The notes beneath the pieces were generated by a model. That model searched no databases and was not told where the DNA came from. It saw only the letters and a list, made by a program, of their open reading frames with translations. From contig JAENIS010000045.1 of assembly GCA_016844285.1 (NCBI GenBank), positions 1-15,859 of the forward strand: DNA of 15,859 bases, written 5' to 3'. A program made the position numbers and the translations under genes. Positions 6,118 through 13,580 of this stretch are shown here, one piece after another (the stretch's first letter is position 1; the number at the start of each line of letters is the position of its first letter). Origin of the DNA: Dehalococcoidales bacterium (GTDB taxonomy: Bacteria; Chloroflexota; Dehalococcoidia; Dehalococcoidales; UBA2162).

Positions 6118-7374
6118 CTAAGCCAGCGGGCGGTCGCTGATTACCTTTTCTTCTTGCAACTGGGCTATCTCGGCGTCCGATAGACCAAGAAGCTCACCAA
6201 AGACGTATTTGTTATGCTCACCGAGCAGTGGTGCCCGCGTCCATTCCCGCCGCTGTGTCTTTGACATCTTCCATGTCGTCGCCGGATGGGCACGGACTCC
6301 GGTGTCAGGATGCTCGATATCAACGTAGTAGTTCCTCTCTTTGCTATGCGGGTCGTTCATCAGCTCGCTTTGGTCCAGCACGGCGCCGGCAGCGACACCC
6401 TGGCTTTGTAATATCTGCATCAGGGCGATGTGCTCATGCTGAGATGTCCACTGGCTAATGAGACCGTCCATCTCATCCTGATGTTTGCTGCGGCTAAATT
6501 GGTCGCTGAAACGCTCCTCCTTCGTCCAGGATGGGTTGCCCATCACACAACAGAGGTTAGCCCACTCCTCGTCAGAAGCCACCGCAATCGCAATCCATTT
6601 ATCCTTTCCTTTACAGGGGTAGCACCCGTGCGGTGCCTGGGAAGGATGGCGATTCCCAAAGCGGTCAGGCCAGTTTGAGCCCATCTGGTAGCCCAGCACC
6701 CTATCACCGACCAGCATCGTGGTTGACTCCGTCTGTGAAGAATCAATAAATTGACCTTTACCCGTCCGGCGTCTTTGCCACAGTGCCGCCAGGACAGAGC
6801 AGCAAGCGTGTAGACCGGCCCAGGGGTCGACCAGACAGGTCCCGGCCCGCATTGGCCCCTCGCCATGGTAGCCCATGTAGTAGGTCAGGCCACCGTGAAC
6901 CTCGGTAGGGCAACCACCGGCAACATAGTCTTTGTAGGGCCCGATGGTGCCAAAGCCCGGCTGCCGAATCATGATGATTTTGGGGTTCGCTGCCTTGAGC
7001 GCCGGATAATCAAGACCGAAGTTAATCATGGCGCGGGTGCTATAGTTGTCCTGCACGACATCACTTATCTTCACCAGCTTCAGGAAGATGTCTTTCCCCT
7101 TAGGGTGGTTCAGGTCTAAGACGACACTAAGCTTGTTCAGGCCGAACTGGTTAATGTAGCCGCTGCGGTTCCACGGGGCTTCTCCCGGCTCTCCATCCGG
7201 GTAAGAACGCCGCGTCGGTAGTTCATGCCGTCGCACCAGTGGCCCTCGTGCCAGGTGATGCTCCACCTTGATAACCTGAGCCCCCAGGTTGGCCAGCATG
7301 AAGGTGTTATATGGACCAGCCCAGTAAAAGTCGCAAGCGAGAACTCTAATGCCGTTAAGTGGTAGCCTTTCCAT
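6118..7374 (-). CDS. CaiB/BaiF-type (class III) CoA-transferase, 418 aa
   Basis: This family moves CoA between acyl-CoA and a free carboxylate through acyl-aspartyl and glutaryl-like anhydride intermediates, in the cytoplasm. Family features are the N-terminal GPYNTFMLANLGAQVIKVE (20-38), D183 in LVDPWAG at the position of the nucleophilic Asp, and TGKGQ-x-ID shortly after it. The catalytic Asp is present, unlike in the partner gene. The frame extends to a TTG at 7401, but the ATG at 7374 has a clear site, GGGGAGG, 7 bp upstream. It lies 31 bp after the other CoA-transferase gene in the same operon. The pair may form a heteromer (family members interlock as dimers) or act on different acids. 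The substrate is unknown; the neighbourhood suggests a hydroxy- or aryl-acid. Confidence 0.9.
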   Translation of the reverse strand: MERLPLNGIRVLACDFYWAGPYNTFMLANLGAQVIKVEHHLARGPLVRRHELPTRRSYPDGEPGEAPWNRSGYINQFGLNKLSVVLDLNHPKGKDIFLKLVKISDVVQDNYSTRAMINFGLDYPALKAANPKIIMIRQPGFGTIGPYKDYVAGGCPTEVHGGLTYYMGYHGEGPMRAGTCLVDPWAGLHACCSVLAALWQRRRTGKGQFIDSSQTESTTMLVGDRVLGYQMGSNWPDRFGNRHPSQAPHGCYPCKGKDKWIAIAVASDEEWANLCCVMGNPSWTKEERFSDQFSRSKHQDEMDGLISQWTSQHEHIALMQILQSQGVAAGAVLDQSELMNDPHSKERNYYVDIEHPDTGVRAHPATTWKMSKTQRREWTRAPLLGEHNKYVFGELLGLSDAEIAQLQEEKVISDRPLA

Positions 7375-7405
7375 TATCAATCCTCCCCGTAATCCAGACA
7401 ACGTT

Positions 7406-8605
7406 TTAGATAACGCCCCCCTGTCTTAGCTGTGTCAGTTCCAGTGGGGAATAACCTAGCTTGCCGCAGTATATCTCTTCGTTATGTTCGCCGAGTAGCG
7501 GAGCACGGCTCGATTGCCACTCTGTCTCTGACATCAGCACGAGTGGCCCCGGGTATTTCAGCTTACCCACCTCAGGATGGTCTAGCTCTACCCAAAAGTC
7601 CCTGGCTTCATATCCCGCATCCGTCAGGAGGTCTTCCGCGTCACTACAGACACCAGCCTGTACTCTGACCTTTTGCAAGGCATTAAAGATTTCATATTTG
7701 TCATGTTCCAGCAGCCAGGGCTGGATAATGGCATCCAGTTCTGCGGCCGAGGCAGCTCTGCCGTCTTCAGTCTCGTACTTTTCGTCGAGTAGCTCCACGA
7801 TATCAATGACACTGAACATGGCCGTCAAATCCCCACCCGGGCCAACACCGGCTAAAGCGACATAGCCATCACGGCAGCGGTAGGCCTTCCCCGGCCACCC
7901 CCCGAAACGCCCGTTGGTGCGTTGCTGAATATTATGCAGGTGAGTCCAGCGGGAGCTGCGGGAAGATTCCAGCACGGCGGCGCACTGGAGACTGGAGATA
8001 TCAATCTGTTGTCCTTGACCGGTGTCGCCGCTGTAGAAGAGTGCCCCCATGGTGGCAATCGTGGCAAACATCCCGCCGGTATACTCCGCCACCCCTTCGT
8101 GATTTCGTAAAGGCTCCCGTTTAGGGTCTCCTTGAATAAAGGTATGCCCGCCGAGGGCATCCAGCACTGCCGAGCTGGGCTTGTAGTCCCGGTAGGGGCC
8201 GTTTTGCCCGAAGGGAGTGATTGATGTCATCAGTAACCGGGGATTGATTTTCTCCAGGATCGCATAATCCAGCCCCCAGGCTGACAATTGTCCCGGTTGA
8301 AAGCTCTCTATCAGGATATCGGCGCTCGGTAGCAGCTCCTTGAATATTTTTCTACCGGTTGCGGCGTCCAGGTTTAAGGTAACGCCCTTCTTGTTGATAT
8401 TGAGATGGAGGAAAAGGGCACTTTTTTCCGGATGGGGTATGTCCTTGGGGAAGGGTCCCACCTTTCTGGTTTTATCCCCTTCACCGGGCTTCTCCACTTT
8501 AATCACGTCAGCCCCGAAATTGCCCAGTAGCCTGGCGCAATACGGACCGGCGATGCCCTCGCTAATGTCCAGTACGGTGACACCCTTTAACGCTCGCTCC
8601 GCCAT
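7406..8605 (-). CDS. CaiB/BaiF-type CoA-transferase, 399 aa, Asp nucleophile replaced by Glu
   Basis: This is a clear class III CoA-transferase: LDISEGIAGPYCARLLGNFG (12-31) then ADVIKVE (32-38), the GFGQNGPY-like PFGQNGPYRDY (131-141), and TGQGQQIDIS. The normal motif around the nucleophile (A-D-x3-G) reads A-E174-Y-T-G-G here, so the Asp that forms the acyl-enzyme anhydride is Glu (codon GAG). The length and fold motifs are otherwise intact. Either Glu does the job, or this subunit is catalytically silent and works with the neighbouring intact paralogue. The start, ATG 8605, has AAAGGAGG 6 bp upstream. The 137-bp gap to the dehydratase-like gene holds a small dyad, TATCC-TTT-GGATA (8684-8696), and a weak TTGACC/TATTTT promoter possibility, otherwise nothing. 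Confidence 0.9.
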   Translation of the reverse strand: MAERALKGVTVLDISEGIAGPYCARLLGNFGADVIKVEKPGEGDKTRKVGPFPKDIPHPEKSALFLHLNINKKGVTLNLDAATGRKIFKELLPSADILIESFQPGQLSAWGLDYAILEKINPRLLMTSITPFGQNGPYRDYKPSSAVLDALGGHTFIQGDPKREPLRNHEGVAEYTGGMFATIATMGALFYSGDTGQGQQIDISSLQCAAVLESSRSSRWTHLHNIQQRTNGRFGGWPGKAYRCRDGYVALAGVGPGGDLTAMFSVIDIVELLDEKYETEDGRAASAAELDAIIQPWLLEHDKYEIFNALQKVRVQAGVCSDAEDLLTDAGYEARDFWVELDHPEVGKLKYPGPLVLMSETEWQSSRAPLLGEHNEEIYCGKLGYSPLELTQLRQGGVI

Positions 8606-8742
8606 GAAACGCCTCCTTTTGTGCTAAAAAATATGGCTACCCACCTCAGGTCAACCATTAACTACCGGGTGGTGGCTAAAACATATCCTTTGGATAACCG
8701 TTTTTAATATCAAGGTTACTATCCCTAAATCAAAGGCCCTGA

Positions 8743-9888
8743 TCAAGCGTCCTGAAGAATCTCAACAAGAGCACCAATCCTTGTCCTTAGCTGTGACTCG
8801 TTGGCAAAGTGATGCTCACGGGGCAGGCTAACGAAGGGTATCCCGGCATCCTCCATGGCTGACTTCAGGAAAGGCGACCTCATGTGCCTTATCATGGAGT
8901 AGTTTAGCCTTAGCTCAAGAACTCCGTCAATATTGAATTCCTTGACCCATTCTCTCACCTGACTTATCTGCTCATCCCAGTCCGCCATACGCGGGCAACC
9001 CGGCCGCTCAAGGTAACCTTTGGCCAGCGCCATCAGTGGGTCGCTGGCCGATTCCTCAGGCCCGGTCAGGAAGTAGCGGCTGCCCGTGTCAAGGTCATCC
9101 ATCGCCACCACGCAGCCGGTATCTTCCACCAGTTCCAGGTATCTCAGGTCATCGAGGAAATCACTGGAGACCAGCAGGCGGGGCTGATAACTCGCCAGCG
9201 GTGCCCGGCGTGTCTCCAGGTAAGGGAGTAGCTCCCTCAGCTCAGCGTTGAATTCCCCCGGGGGCATCACCAGCGCCGCCGTGGTTATGCCCAGGGCTTC
9301 TGCCCCGGAGACGGCGGGCACTTCTCTTTTCCTTAATTCATACATCCTTTTGATAAGTTCTCGCATTTCTTTATAGAGGTGGATGGCCTGGTTCAGAGCT
9401 TGCGGGCTTACCTTGATGCCAAAGGAAGCCTCTATCGCTGCCATCAGCTTGGCGATAGACTGGCGGAAGGTTGTTTGATGCAACTCAGTGGTAAACCTCG
9501 GTACAAACATGAGATGTGCCAGCTTCGGCTTTTTCAAAGCAGCCCACTCGTCCCAGAGGCGCTTAAGGTCAATATCCCAGTCGGTGCCAACGAGAGCATC
9601 AACAAAGTCCAGGTCGTCCCTTAGCGCCAGCTCCAGAATCCGGGTATTACGGGGAGTTGACCAGGACGGGCGGTAGAGTAACGCCAGGGGAGTAGCTTCA
9701 GCCCATACCCCGGTCACCCGCCAGGGCAAGAAACCAGCCGCATAGAGTGCCTCGCGGGGTACGTAGGAACAGAGCATGGCCGCCACCGGTTTACCGCCGG
9801 CCTTCCATTTTCTGGCCCACTCGTACCGGTTTTCTTCACTATTCGCCTGAACCAGCTTTTTCAGCCGATTTTCCGATGACTCTGCCAT
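8743..9888 (-). CDS. 2-hydroxyacyl-CoA dehydratase / benzoyl-CoA reductase-family subunit, cysteine-poor
   Basis: This is a 381-aa member of the HgdB/FldC/BcrC-like family (PF06050 type), whose two-subunit enzymes use [4Fe-4S] clusters for radical elimination of water from 2-hydroxyacyl-CoA or for aryl-CoA reduction. Recognisable are the first cysteine motif C40-S-Y-V-P-R-E-A-L-x3-G, the AMDDLDTGSR segment (262-271), DGVLEL (321-326) and the C-terminal ESQLRTRIGALVEIL. Of the usual cluster ligands only C40 is present. The second position (about 75-77) reads S-W-S and the third, after DGV, reads N-Y-S (329-331). C259 and C298 are elsewhere. A canonical cluster in this subunit is therefore doubtful. 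It lies 23 bp after the companion subunit; the ribosome site is weak (GCAGG). Confidence 0.85.
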   Translation of the reverse strand: MAESSENRLKKLVQANSEENRYEWARKWKAGGKPVAAMLCSYVPREALYAAGFLPWRVTGVWAEATPLALLYRPSWSTPRNTRILELALRDDLDFVDALVGTDWDIDLKRLWDEWAALKKPKLAHLMFVPRFTTELHQTTFRQSIAKLMAAIEASFGIKVSPQALNQAIHLYKEMRELIKRMYELRKREVPAVSGAEALGITTAALVMPPGEFNAELRELLPYLETRRAPLASYQPRLLVSSDFLDDLRYLELVEDTGCVVAMDDLDTGSRYFLTGPEESASDPLMALAKGYLERPGCPRMADWDEQISQVREWVKEFNIDGVLELRLNYSMIRHMRSPFLKSAMEDAGIPFVSLPREHHFANESQLRTRIGALVEILQDA

Positions 9889-9911
9889 TTTGCCTGCTAT
9901 ATTTAGCTTGG

Positions 9912-11195
9912 TTACCTTCTTTTCTTCCTCTCAAAACAGAGATTGATAAAGGCTTCCAGCCCGGACATAAACTCGTCTTCCGTCCGTTCCGTGCGTCCCA
10001 GCAACATTCTACCCTCGATACGCCAGGCCGGTATGCCAATCTCTTTCTCCAGCCGGTCAGCAGTAAGCTGTCCCAGTCCCAGCACGGGCAGGCATCCGGT
10101 TTGCTCGAAGATGACCAGACCGTCAGCCTGGAATTCCCGGCAGGCGAAGAGGGTATCTTTAATCCATCTTTCCCCGTTACCTGCCCATGAGTTGTACATC
10201 ATCTGCCGGGCGCCTTCCTCCAGTGGGTTTAGCTTCCGGCCGAACTCGGTGGTATCACCATAGGTGGGCTTGAAAAAATTCCTGGCGGCCTGTCCATAAT
10301 GCCAGTAAGGCACCGATACTCCCCGCTCCGCCAGATAGTCCCAGATATTGCTGCCGTAGGGGCCGCTGATTGCCCAGACGATACGCAGTTTCTCTTCGCC
10401 GACGGGGACAAAGCCTGTTTTCACCCTCTCCTGCAATTCATCCCGGTAGCTCTCATAGTACTCGACAATCAGCTCCGGATTGGTGAACCCTCCCGGGCCG
10501 GTCGGCTCGCGAAATACATCCCGGGGATGGTCCGGGCAGGGGACGTGCTGTCTCAGTTTGTAAATATCGTGCAGAGCTGCCTCAAAGCGGTGAGCATACT
10601 TCTGACGCTCCACCTGCCGGCTCTCGTCGTATTTTGCCCCGGGCAAGGTAGCTTCGACCCACTCGATAAGCCCTTCCAACTGCTTGACGACGTACCCAAG
10701 GTGCGGTTGATGCGGGTCTTCGAACGGAACGTCAACGCCGTACACCGGCACGCCCAGCAAGCGGGCCAGTGTCCGGTGGGAATCATTGATTACTTCACAA
10801 AAACCGGTGCTGACAATGATAATCTGGGGTTTGGGCAGCTCCCCTTCCATGACTGCTAGCGGCAAGAAAAGAATCGTCCGGTCACAAGCGTAGTCCGGTA
10901 ATCCCATCGCTCTCACCTTGTCAAGGTAGGCTTCAGCCCGTTTGCTGCCCAGCCTGTCAGCGATGCCGACAAGGGGCACCAGGTGGTAATCACCAAAGGA
11001 GCGCAGGATTTCACCCATGATTGCCCCGGCCAAGAATGGCTTGCCCTCACGCCATGCTTTTAACTGTTCCTTGTTCTCCTCCAGCTCGGCTTGATAAAGC
11101 AGCTTATTGCTGGCCAGCATCGTGGGGCTGGGTTTTTCCTCAATCGCTCTTAGCCTGCGCTCATATTTGGCAATCTCAATCTCATAGGGATTCAT
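9912..11195 (-). CDS. 2-hydroxyacyl-CoA dehydratase-family subunit, 427 aa, first gene of the operon
   Basis: This is a family member of HgdA/FldB/BcrB type, partner of the next gene. Numbering from the upstream GTG at 11201, it carries C106 (DYACDRT), C135 in TGFCEV followed by GVPVYGVDVPF (150-160), DGLVIFEQTGC370, and the closing EDEFMSGLEAFIN that matches the family's R-x-EAF-x-E tail. The usual first cysteine, before the E-x2-R-x2-G helix (about 58-70), is missing, so this subunit keeps the second and third ligands while its partner keeps only the first. In textbook enzymes both subunits carry clusters. ATG 11195 is preferred to GTG 11201 because GGGGGTGG precedes it. No ATP-dependent activator gene is in the window. 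Confidence 0.85.
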   Translation of the reverse strand: MNPYEIEIAKYERRLRAIEEKPSPTMLASNKLLYQAELEENKEQLKAWREGKPFLAGAIMGEILRSFGDYHLVPLVGIADRLGSKRAEAYLDKVRAMGLPDYACDRTILFLPLAVMEGELPKPQIIIVSTGFCEVINDSHRTLARLLGVPVYGVDVPFEDPHQPHLGYVVKQLEGLIEWVEATLPGAKYDESRQVERQKYAHRFEAALHDIYKLRQHVPCPDHPRDVFREPTGPGGFTNPELIVEYYESYRDELQERVKTGFVPVGEEKLRIVWAISGPYGSNIWDYLAERGVSVPYWHYGQAARNFFKPTYGDTTEFGRKLNPLEEGARQMMYNSWAGNGERWIKDTLFACREFQADGLVIFEQTGCLPVLGLGQLTADRLEKEIGIPAWRIEGRMLLGRTERTEDEFMSGLEAFINLCFERKKRR

Positions 11196-11243
11196 CTCCA
11201 CCCCCTGGCCAACCCATGATGCTGCAATCTACAGGCAGTGACC

Positions 11244-11272
11244 ATCATAGCAAACCGCTCATTGCCTGTCAA
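11244..11272 (-). promoter_or_regulatory. Strong sigma70-type promoter for the dehydratase/CoA-transferase operon
   Basis: On the minus strand TTGACA (11272-11267) is followed after exactly 17 bp by TATGAT (11249-11244), five of six -10 matches at ideal spacing. Transcription would start near 11237, about 42 nt before the ATG at 11195. No dyad like those at 4203-4251 is seen here, so regulation by the same protein is not indicated. Confidence 0.7.
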
Positions 11273-11315
11273 CACCGAAAAGGAATGGTTCTGTTTGCAT
11301 TTTGTTGATTCCTCT

Positions 11316-11396
11316 GTCATTGGAGCGTAGCGACGTGGCAATCTCAAAGATTCATACGGATTGCTTCGCCCCGATTCCAGCGGGGCTCGCAAAGAC
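11316..11396. repeat. Decayed dispersed repeat of the GCAATC/GATTGC type
   Basis: The stretch beginning GTCATTGGAGCGTAGCGACG, with GGCAATCT (11337-11344), a central GATTGCTTCG (11360-11369) and an end in CTCGCAAAGAC, resembles a short repeat common between genes in many anaerobe genomes, whose ends read GTCATTGCGAG in both directions. Here the two ends match only imperfectly (GTCATTG against GTCTTTG), so it is an old, degenerated copy. It lies between the two divergent promoters and has no coding potential. Confidence 0.45.
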
Positions 11397-11442
11397 AACA
11401 CCTACCAAAACCGAATAGTAAAACGACCTCTCTTGCACGGAT

Positions 11443-11472
11443 TTGACGTAAACGGTCTGCTTAGAGTATAAT
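11443..11472 (+). promoter_or_regulatory. Sigma70-type promoter for the PPIase / ABC operon
   Basis: TTGACG (11443-11448, five of six) and TATAAT (11467-11472, six of six) are separated by 18 bp. The start site would be near 11479, leaving an unusually long leader of about 159 nt before the ATG at 11638. Confidence 0.65.
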
Positions 11473-11637
11473 TTCCCACGAAAGAAGACCGTGTGGTCTG
11501 CCTTTTGTGTTAATAGCCGGGTAAGTTCGGCTTGAGCCTTCTTGATGTGACCGTTGTCTTGACGGCGATAAGTGCAGGGTAAGGGCTTCTCTACAGGAAC
11601 AGGCACGGCGGATTACTGATGGTACTGAGGTAGGATT

Positions 11638-12654
11638 ATGTCCCAGGTAAGAAAGAAAATAACTGACAGTGGCTTGGCCGGAAAGCCACCAACACCAAAA
11701 GTGGCCGATACAAGCAAGAGAGGTAGACGAACCGGATTCGTTATCGCTGCCGTTATTCTGGCGGTAATCTTGCTTGTCGTCGGCATTTTCTACTATCAAA
11801 CGTATGTCGCCCCGTTCCAGCGTACCCTGATTTCGGTGGGTAACCTCTCTATCAAGATGGACTACTTCCTGAAGAGAGCCAAGCTGGCCGGGGCTGACCC
11901 GATGGCCATGGTGGAATCGCTGACTAATGAACAGCTAATTAAGCTGGGGGCAGTCCAATACGGCATAGCGGCGACCACCGAGGAGATTAATCAGGCATTG
12001 CGGATAACCGCCAGTGGCGGGAGCGGCAATATCACCGAGAGCGAATTCAAAGAATGGTACCGGCAGCAGCTTAACGAAACCGGCCTCAGTGATGCCGAAT
12101 ACCGGGACATTGCCGGCACCGGCCTATCGGCCATAGGCCTGCAGGTGTACCTTGCCGCAAGAGTACCTACCGTCGCCGAGCAGATTCACCTTCAGGCCAT
12201 TGTCGTCAAGACGCTTGCAGATGCGGATAAAGTAAGGGCAAGTATAAAGGGGGGGGAAAGTTTTGCCAGCCTTGCCCGCCAGATGTCAGTGGACAACGAG
12301 ACGGCAGAAAAGGGTGGCGAAATTGGCTGGTTCCCCCGTGGCATCTTGCCTGCCGAACTCGATACCGTTGCCTTTAGCCTTAAAGCAGGCGAGGTGAGTG
12401 AATCTATACCCTATACCGAATCAAGCGACCCATCCGCACCCCAAACAATGTATTTTGTCTTAATGGTTTCAGAAAAAGCCAACGCCAGACAGGTGGACGA
12501 AGATTTCTTAGCGGCGCTAAAAGACAAGGCGCTCGCTGACTGGCTGGAGCAAGAGAAAACGAATCAGAACATAAGATACTACAACTTTGACTCCGTAACC
12601 TACGCCTGGATGAATTTACAACTGGCGAAAAGTAAAGCCGGCGGTCAGCAATGA
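11638..12654 (+). CDS. Membrane-anchored parvulin-type peptidyl-prolyl isomerase (SurA/PrsA-like), 338 aa
   Basis: A basic, Pro-rich cytoplasmic head (1-32) precedes one transmembrane segment (about 34-53) and an extracytoplasmic body. Residues 60-178 form a SurA_N-like helical chaperone region (DYFLKRA, TNEQLIKLGAVQYGI, ITESEFKEWYRQQL). Residues about 182-280 are a PpiC rotamase domain: IHLQAIVV, ADKVRASIKGGESFASLARQ and GGEIGWFPRG are its hallmarks. A short helical C-tail follows. Role: folding of exported proteins at the outer face of the membrane. The start is ATG 11638 with GAGGT 6 bp upstream. Its TGA overlaps the ATPase ATG by 4 bp, so it is coupled to the ABC exporter and may assist that system's extracytoplasmic subunit or cargo. 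Confidence 0.88.
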   Translation: MSQVRKKITDSGLAGKPPTPKVADTSKRGRRTGFVIAAVILAVILLVVGIFYYQTYVAPFQRTLISVGNLSIKMDYFLKRAKLAGADPMAMVESLTNEQLIKLGAVQYGIAATTEEINQALRITASGGSGNITESEFKEWYRQQLNETGLSDAEYRDIAGTGLSAIGLQVYLAARVPTVAEQIHLQAIVVKTLADADKVRASIKGGESFASLARQMSVDNETAEKGGEIGWFPRGILPAELDTVAFSLKAGEVSESIPYTESSDPSAPQTMYFVLMVSEKANARQVDEDFLAALKDKALADWLEQEKTNQNIRYYNFDSVTYAWMNLQLAKSKAGGQQ

Positions 12655-13580
12655 TAAGAGTTGAAAACCTGACGAAATACTACGGAAAGCGCCTTGCTGT
12701 CGACAATATTAGCTTCAACGTGGCGAAGGGAGAAATCGTTGGCTTCCTTGGCCCTAACGCCGCTGGCAAGACAACCACCATGCGTATCATCACCGGATTT
12801 CTGGCACCAACTAGCGGAGATGTCTGGATTGCCGATAATCACGTACTGGACCATCCCCTGGAAGCCCGCCGTCACATTGGCTATCTTCCTGAGGCCGTAC
12901 CACTATATACCGACATGACGGTGCGTTCCTATCTGAGTTTCTGCGCCCGCATCAGGGGCATCGACCGGAACCGTCTAAAATCGAGGCTGGACGAAGTGAT
13001 AGAGATATGTCACCTCGAGGAATATCGCGACTCAATCATCGGCAAGCTCTCCAAAGGGTTCCGCCAGCGGGTCGGCGTGGCCCAGGCCATTATCCATGAG
13101 CCGGAGGTATTGATTCTGGATGAACCGACCATCGGTATTGACCCCATCCAGGTAGCCATGACCAGGCAGCTTATCAAAGGGCTGGGCAAAGAGCATACCA
13201 TCCTTATTTCCAGCCATATACTGCCCGAGGTCAGCATGATATGTGAGCGCGTCATTATCATCCACGAGGGGCACATCGTGGCCGAAGACCGTATCGAGAA
13301 TCTTTCCTCCATAATCAGCGGGGGCAAGCGTATACGGCTCGAAATAGAGGGGCCACCGGAAAAGGTTATCGAGCGTCTCCACGGGATTGATGGGGTGCTC
13401 CGGGTTGGCTACGAGGACCACTACTATATCGTTGAGTGCCCGGTGGAGCGCGACCTGCGTGGCCAGATAACGGAGGCCATCGTTCAGGCTGGTTGGACAC
13501 TGCTCTCACTGGAAGCGATGGAAATGAGCCTTGAAGACATCTTTCTCAAGCTAACCGCCGAAGAGGAAACAGTCGAGTGA
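12651..13580 (+). CDS. ABC transporter ATPase, GldA-like, 309 aa
   Basis: This is the cytoplasmic nucleotide-binding subunit of an ABC-2-type transporter. It has Walker A GPNAAGKT (34-41, with Ala where most have Gly but an intact GxxxxGKT), YLPE (78-81) at the Q-loop as in gliding-type and NodI-type ATPases, signature LSKGFRQ (133-139), Walker B VLILDEP (153-159) with catalytic E158, and switch His189 in SSH. The C-terminal 90 residues form the small regulatory extension of this subfamily. It is coupled by 4-bp overlaps at both ends: ATGA with the PPIase gene, GTGA with the permease gene. The name follows the Flavobacterium gliding genes, but members outside Bacteroidota are not gliding proteins. 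Confidence 0.92.
   Translation: MIRVENLTKYYGKRLAVDNISFNVAKGEIVGFLGPNAAGKTTTMRIITGFLAPTSGDVWIADNHVLDHPLEARRHIGYLPEAVPLYTDMTVRSYLSFCARIRGIDRNRLKSRLDEVIEICHLEEYRDSIIGKLSKGFRQRVGVAQAIIHEPEVLILDEPTIGIDPIQVAMTRQLIKGLGKEHTILISSHILPEVSMICERVIIIHEGHIVAEDRIENLSSIISGGKRIRLEIEGPPEKVIERLHGIDGVLRVGYEDHYYIVECPVERDLRGQITEAIVQAGWTLLSLEAMEMSLEDIFLKLTAEEETVE

Larger units (their letters stand above)
11202..11637. other. Divergent intergenic region, 436 bp
   Basis: No gene is seen here. The region contains the minus-strand promoter at 11244-11272, the decayed repeat at 11316-11396, the plus-strand promoter at 11443-11472, and about 160 bp of transcribed leader before the PPIase gene. Within the leader AGACC-GTGT-GGTCT (11488-11501) followed by GCCTTTTGTGTT makes a small hairpin plus T-rich stretch. 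Confidence 0.65.

Noticed and set aside
8606..8742. Promoter for the CoA-transferase genes (TTGACC and TATTTT)
   Set aside because: The spacing is only 15 bp and the -10 is poor; read-through from the promoter at 11244-11272 explains expression as well.
10299..10859. 186-codon plus-strand open frame
   Set aside because: It is antisense to the well-supported 427-aa dehydratase subunit; the frame stays open because of GC-rich codon bias.
11401..11606. Minus-strand open frames upstream of the PPIase gene
   Set aside because: They overlap the plus-strand promoter and leader, lack ribosome sites and show no family features.
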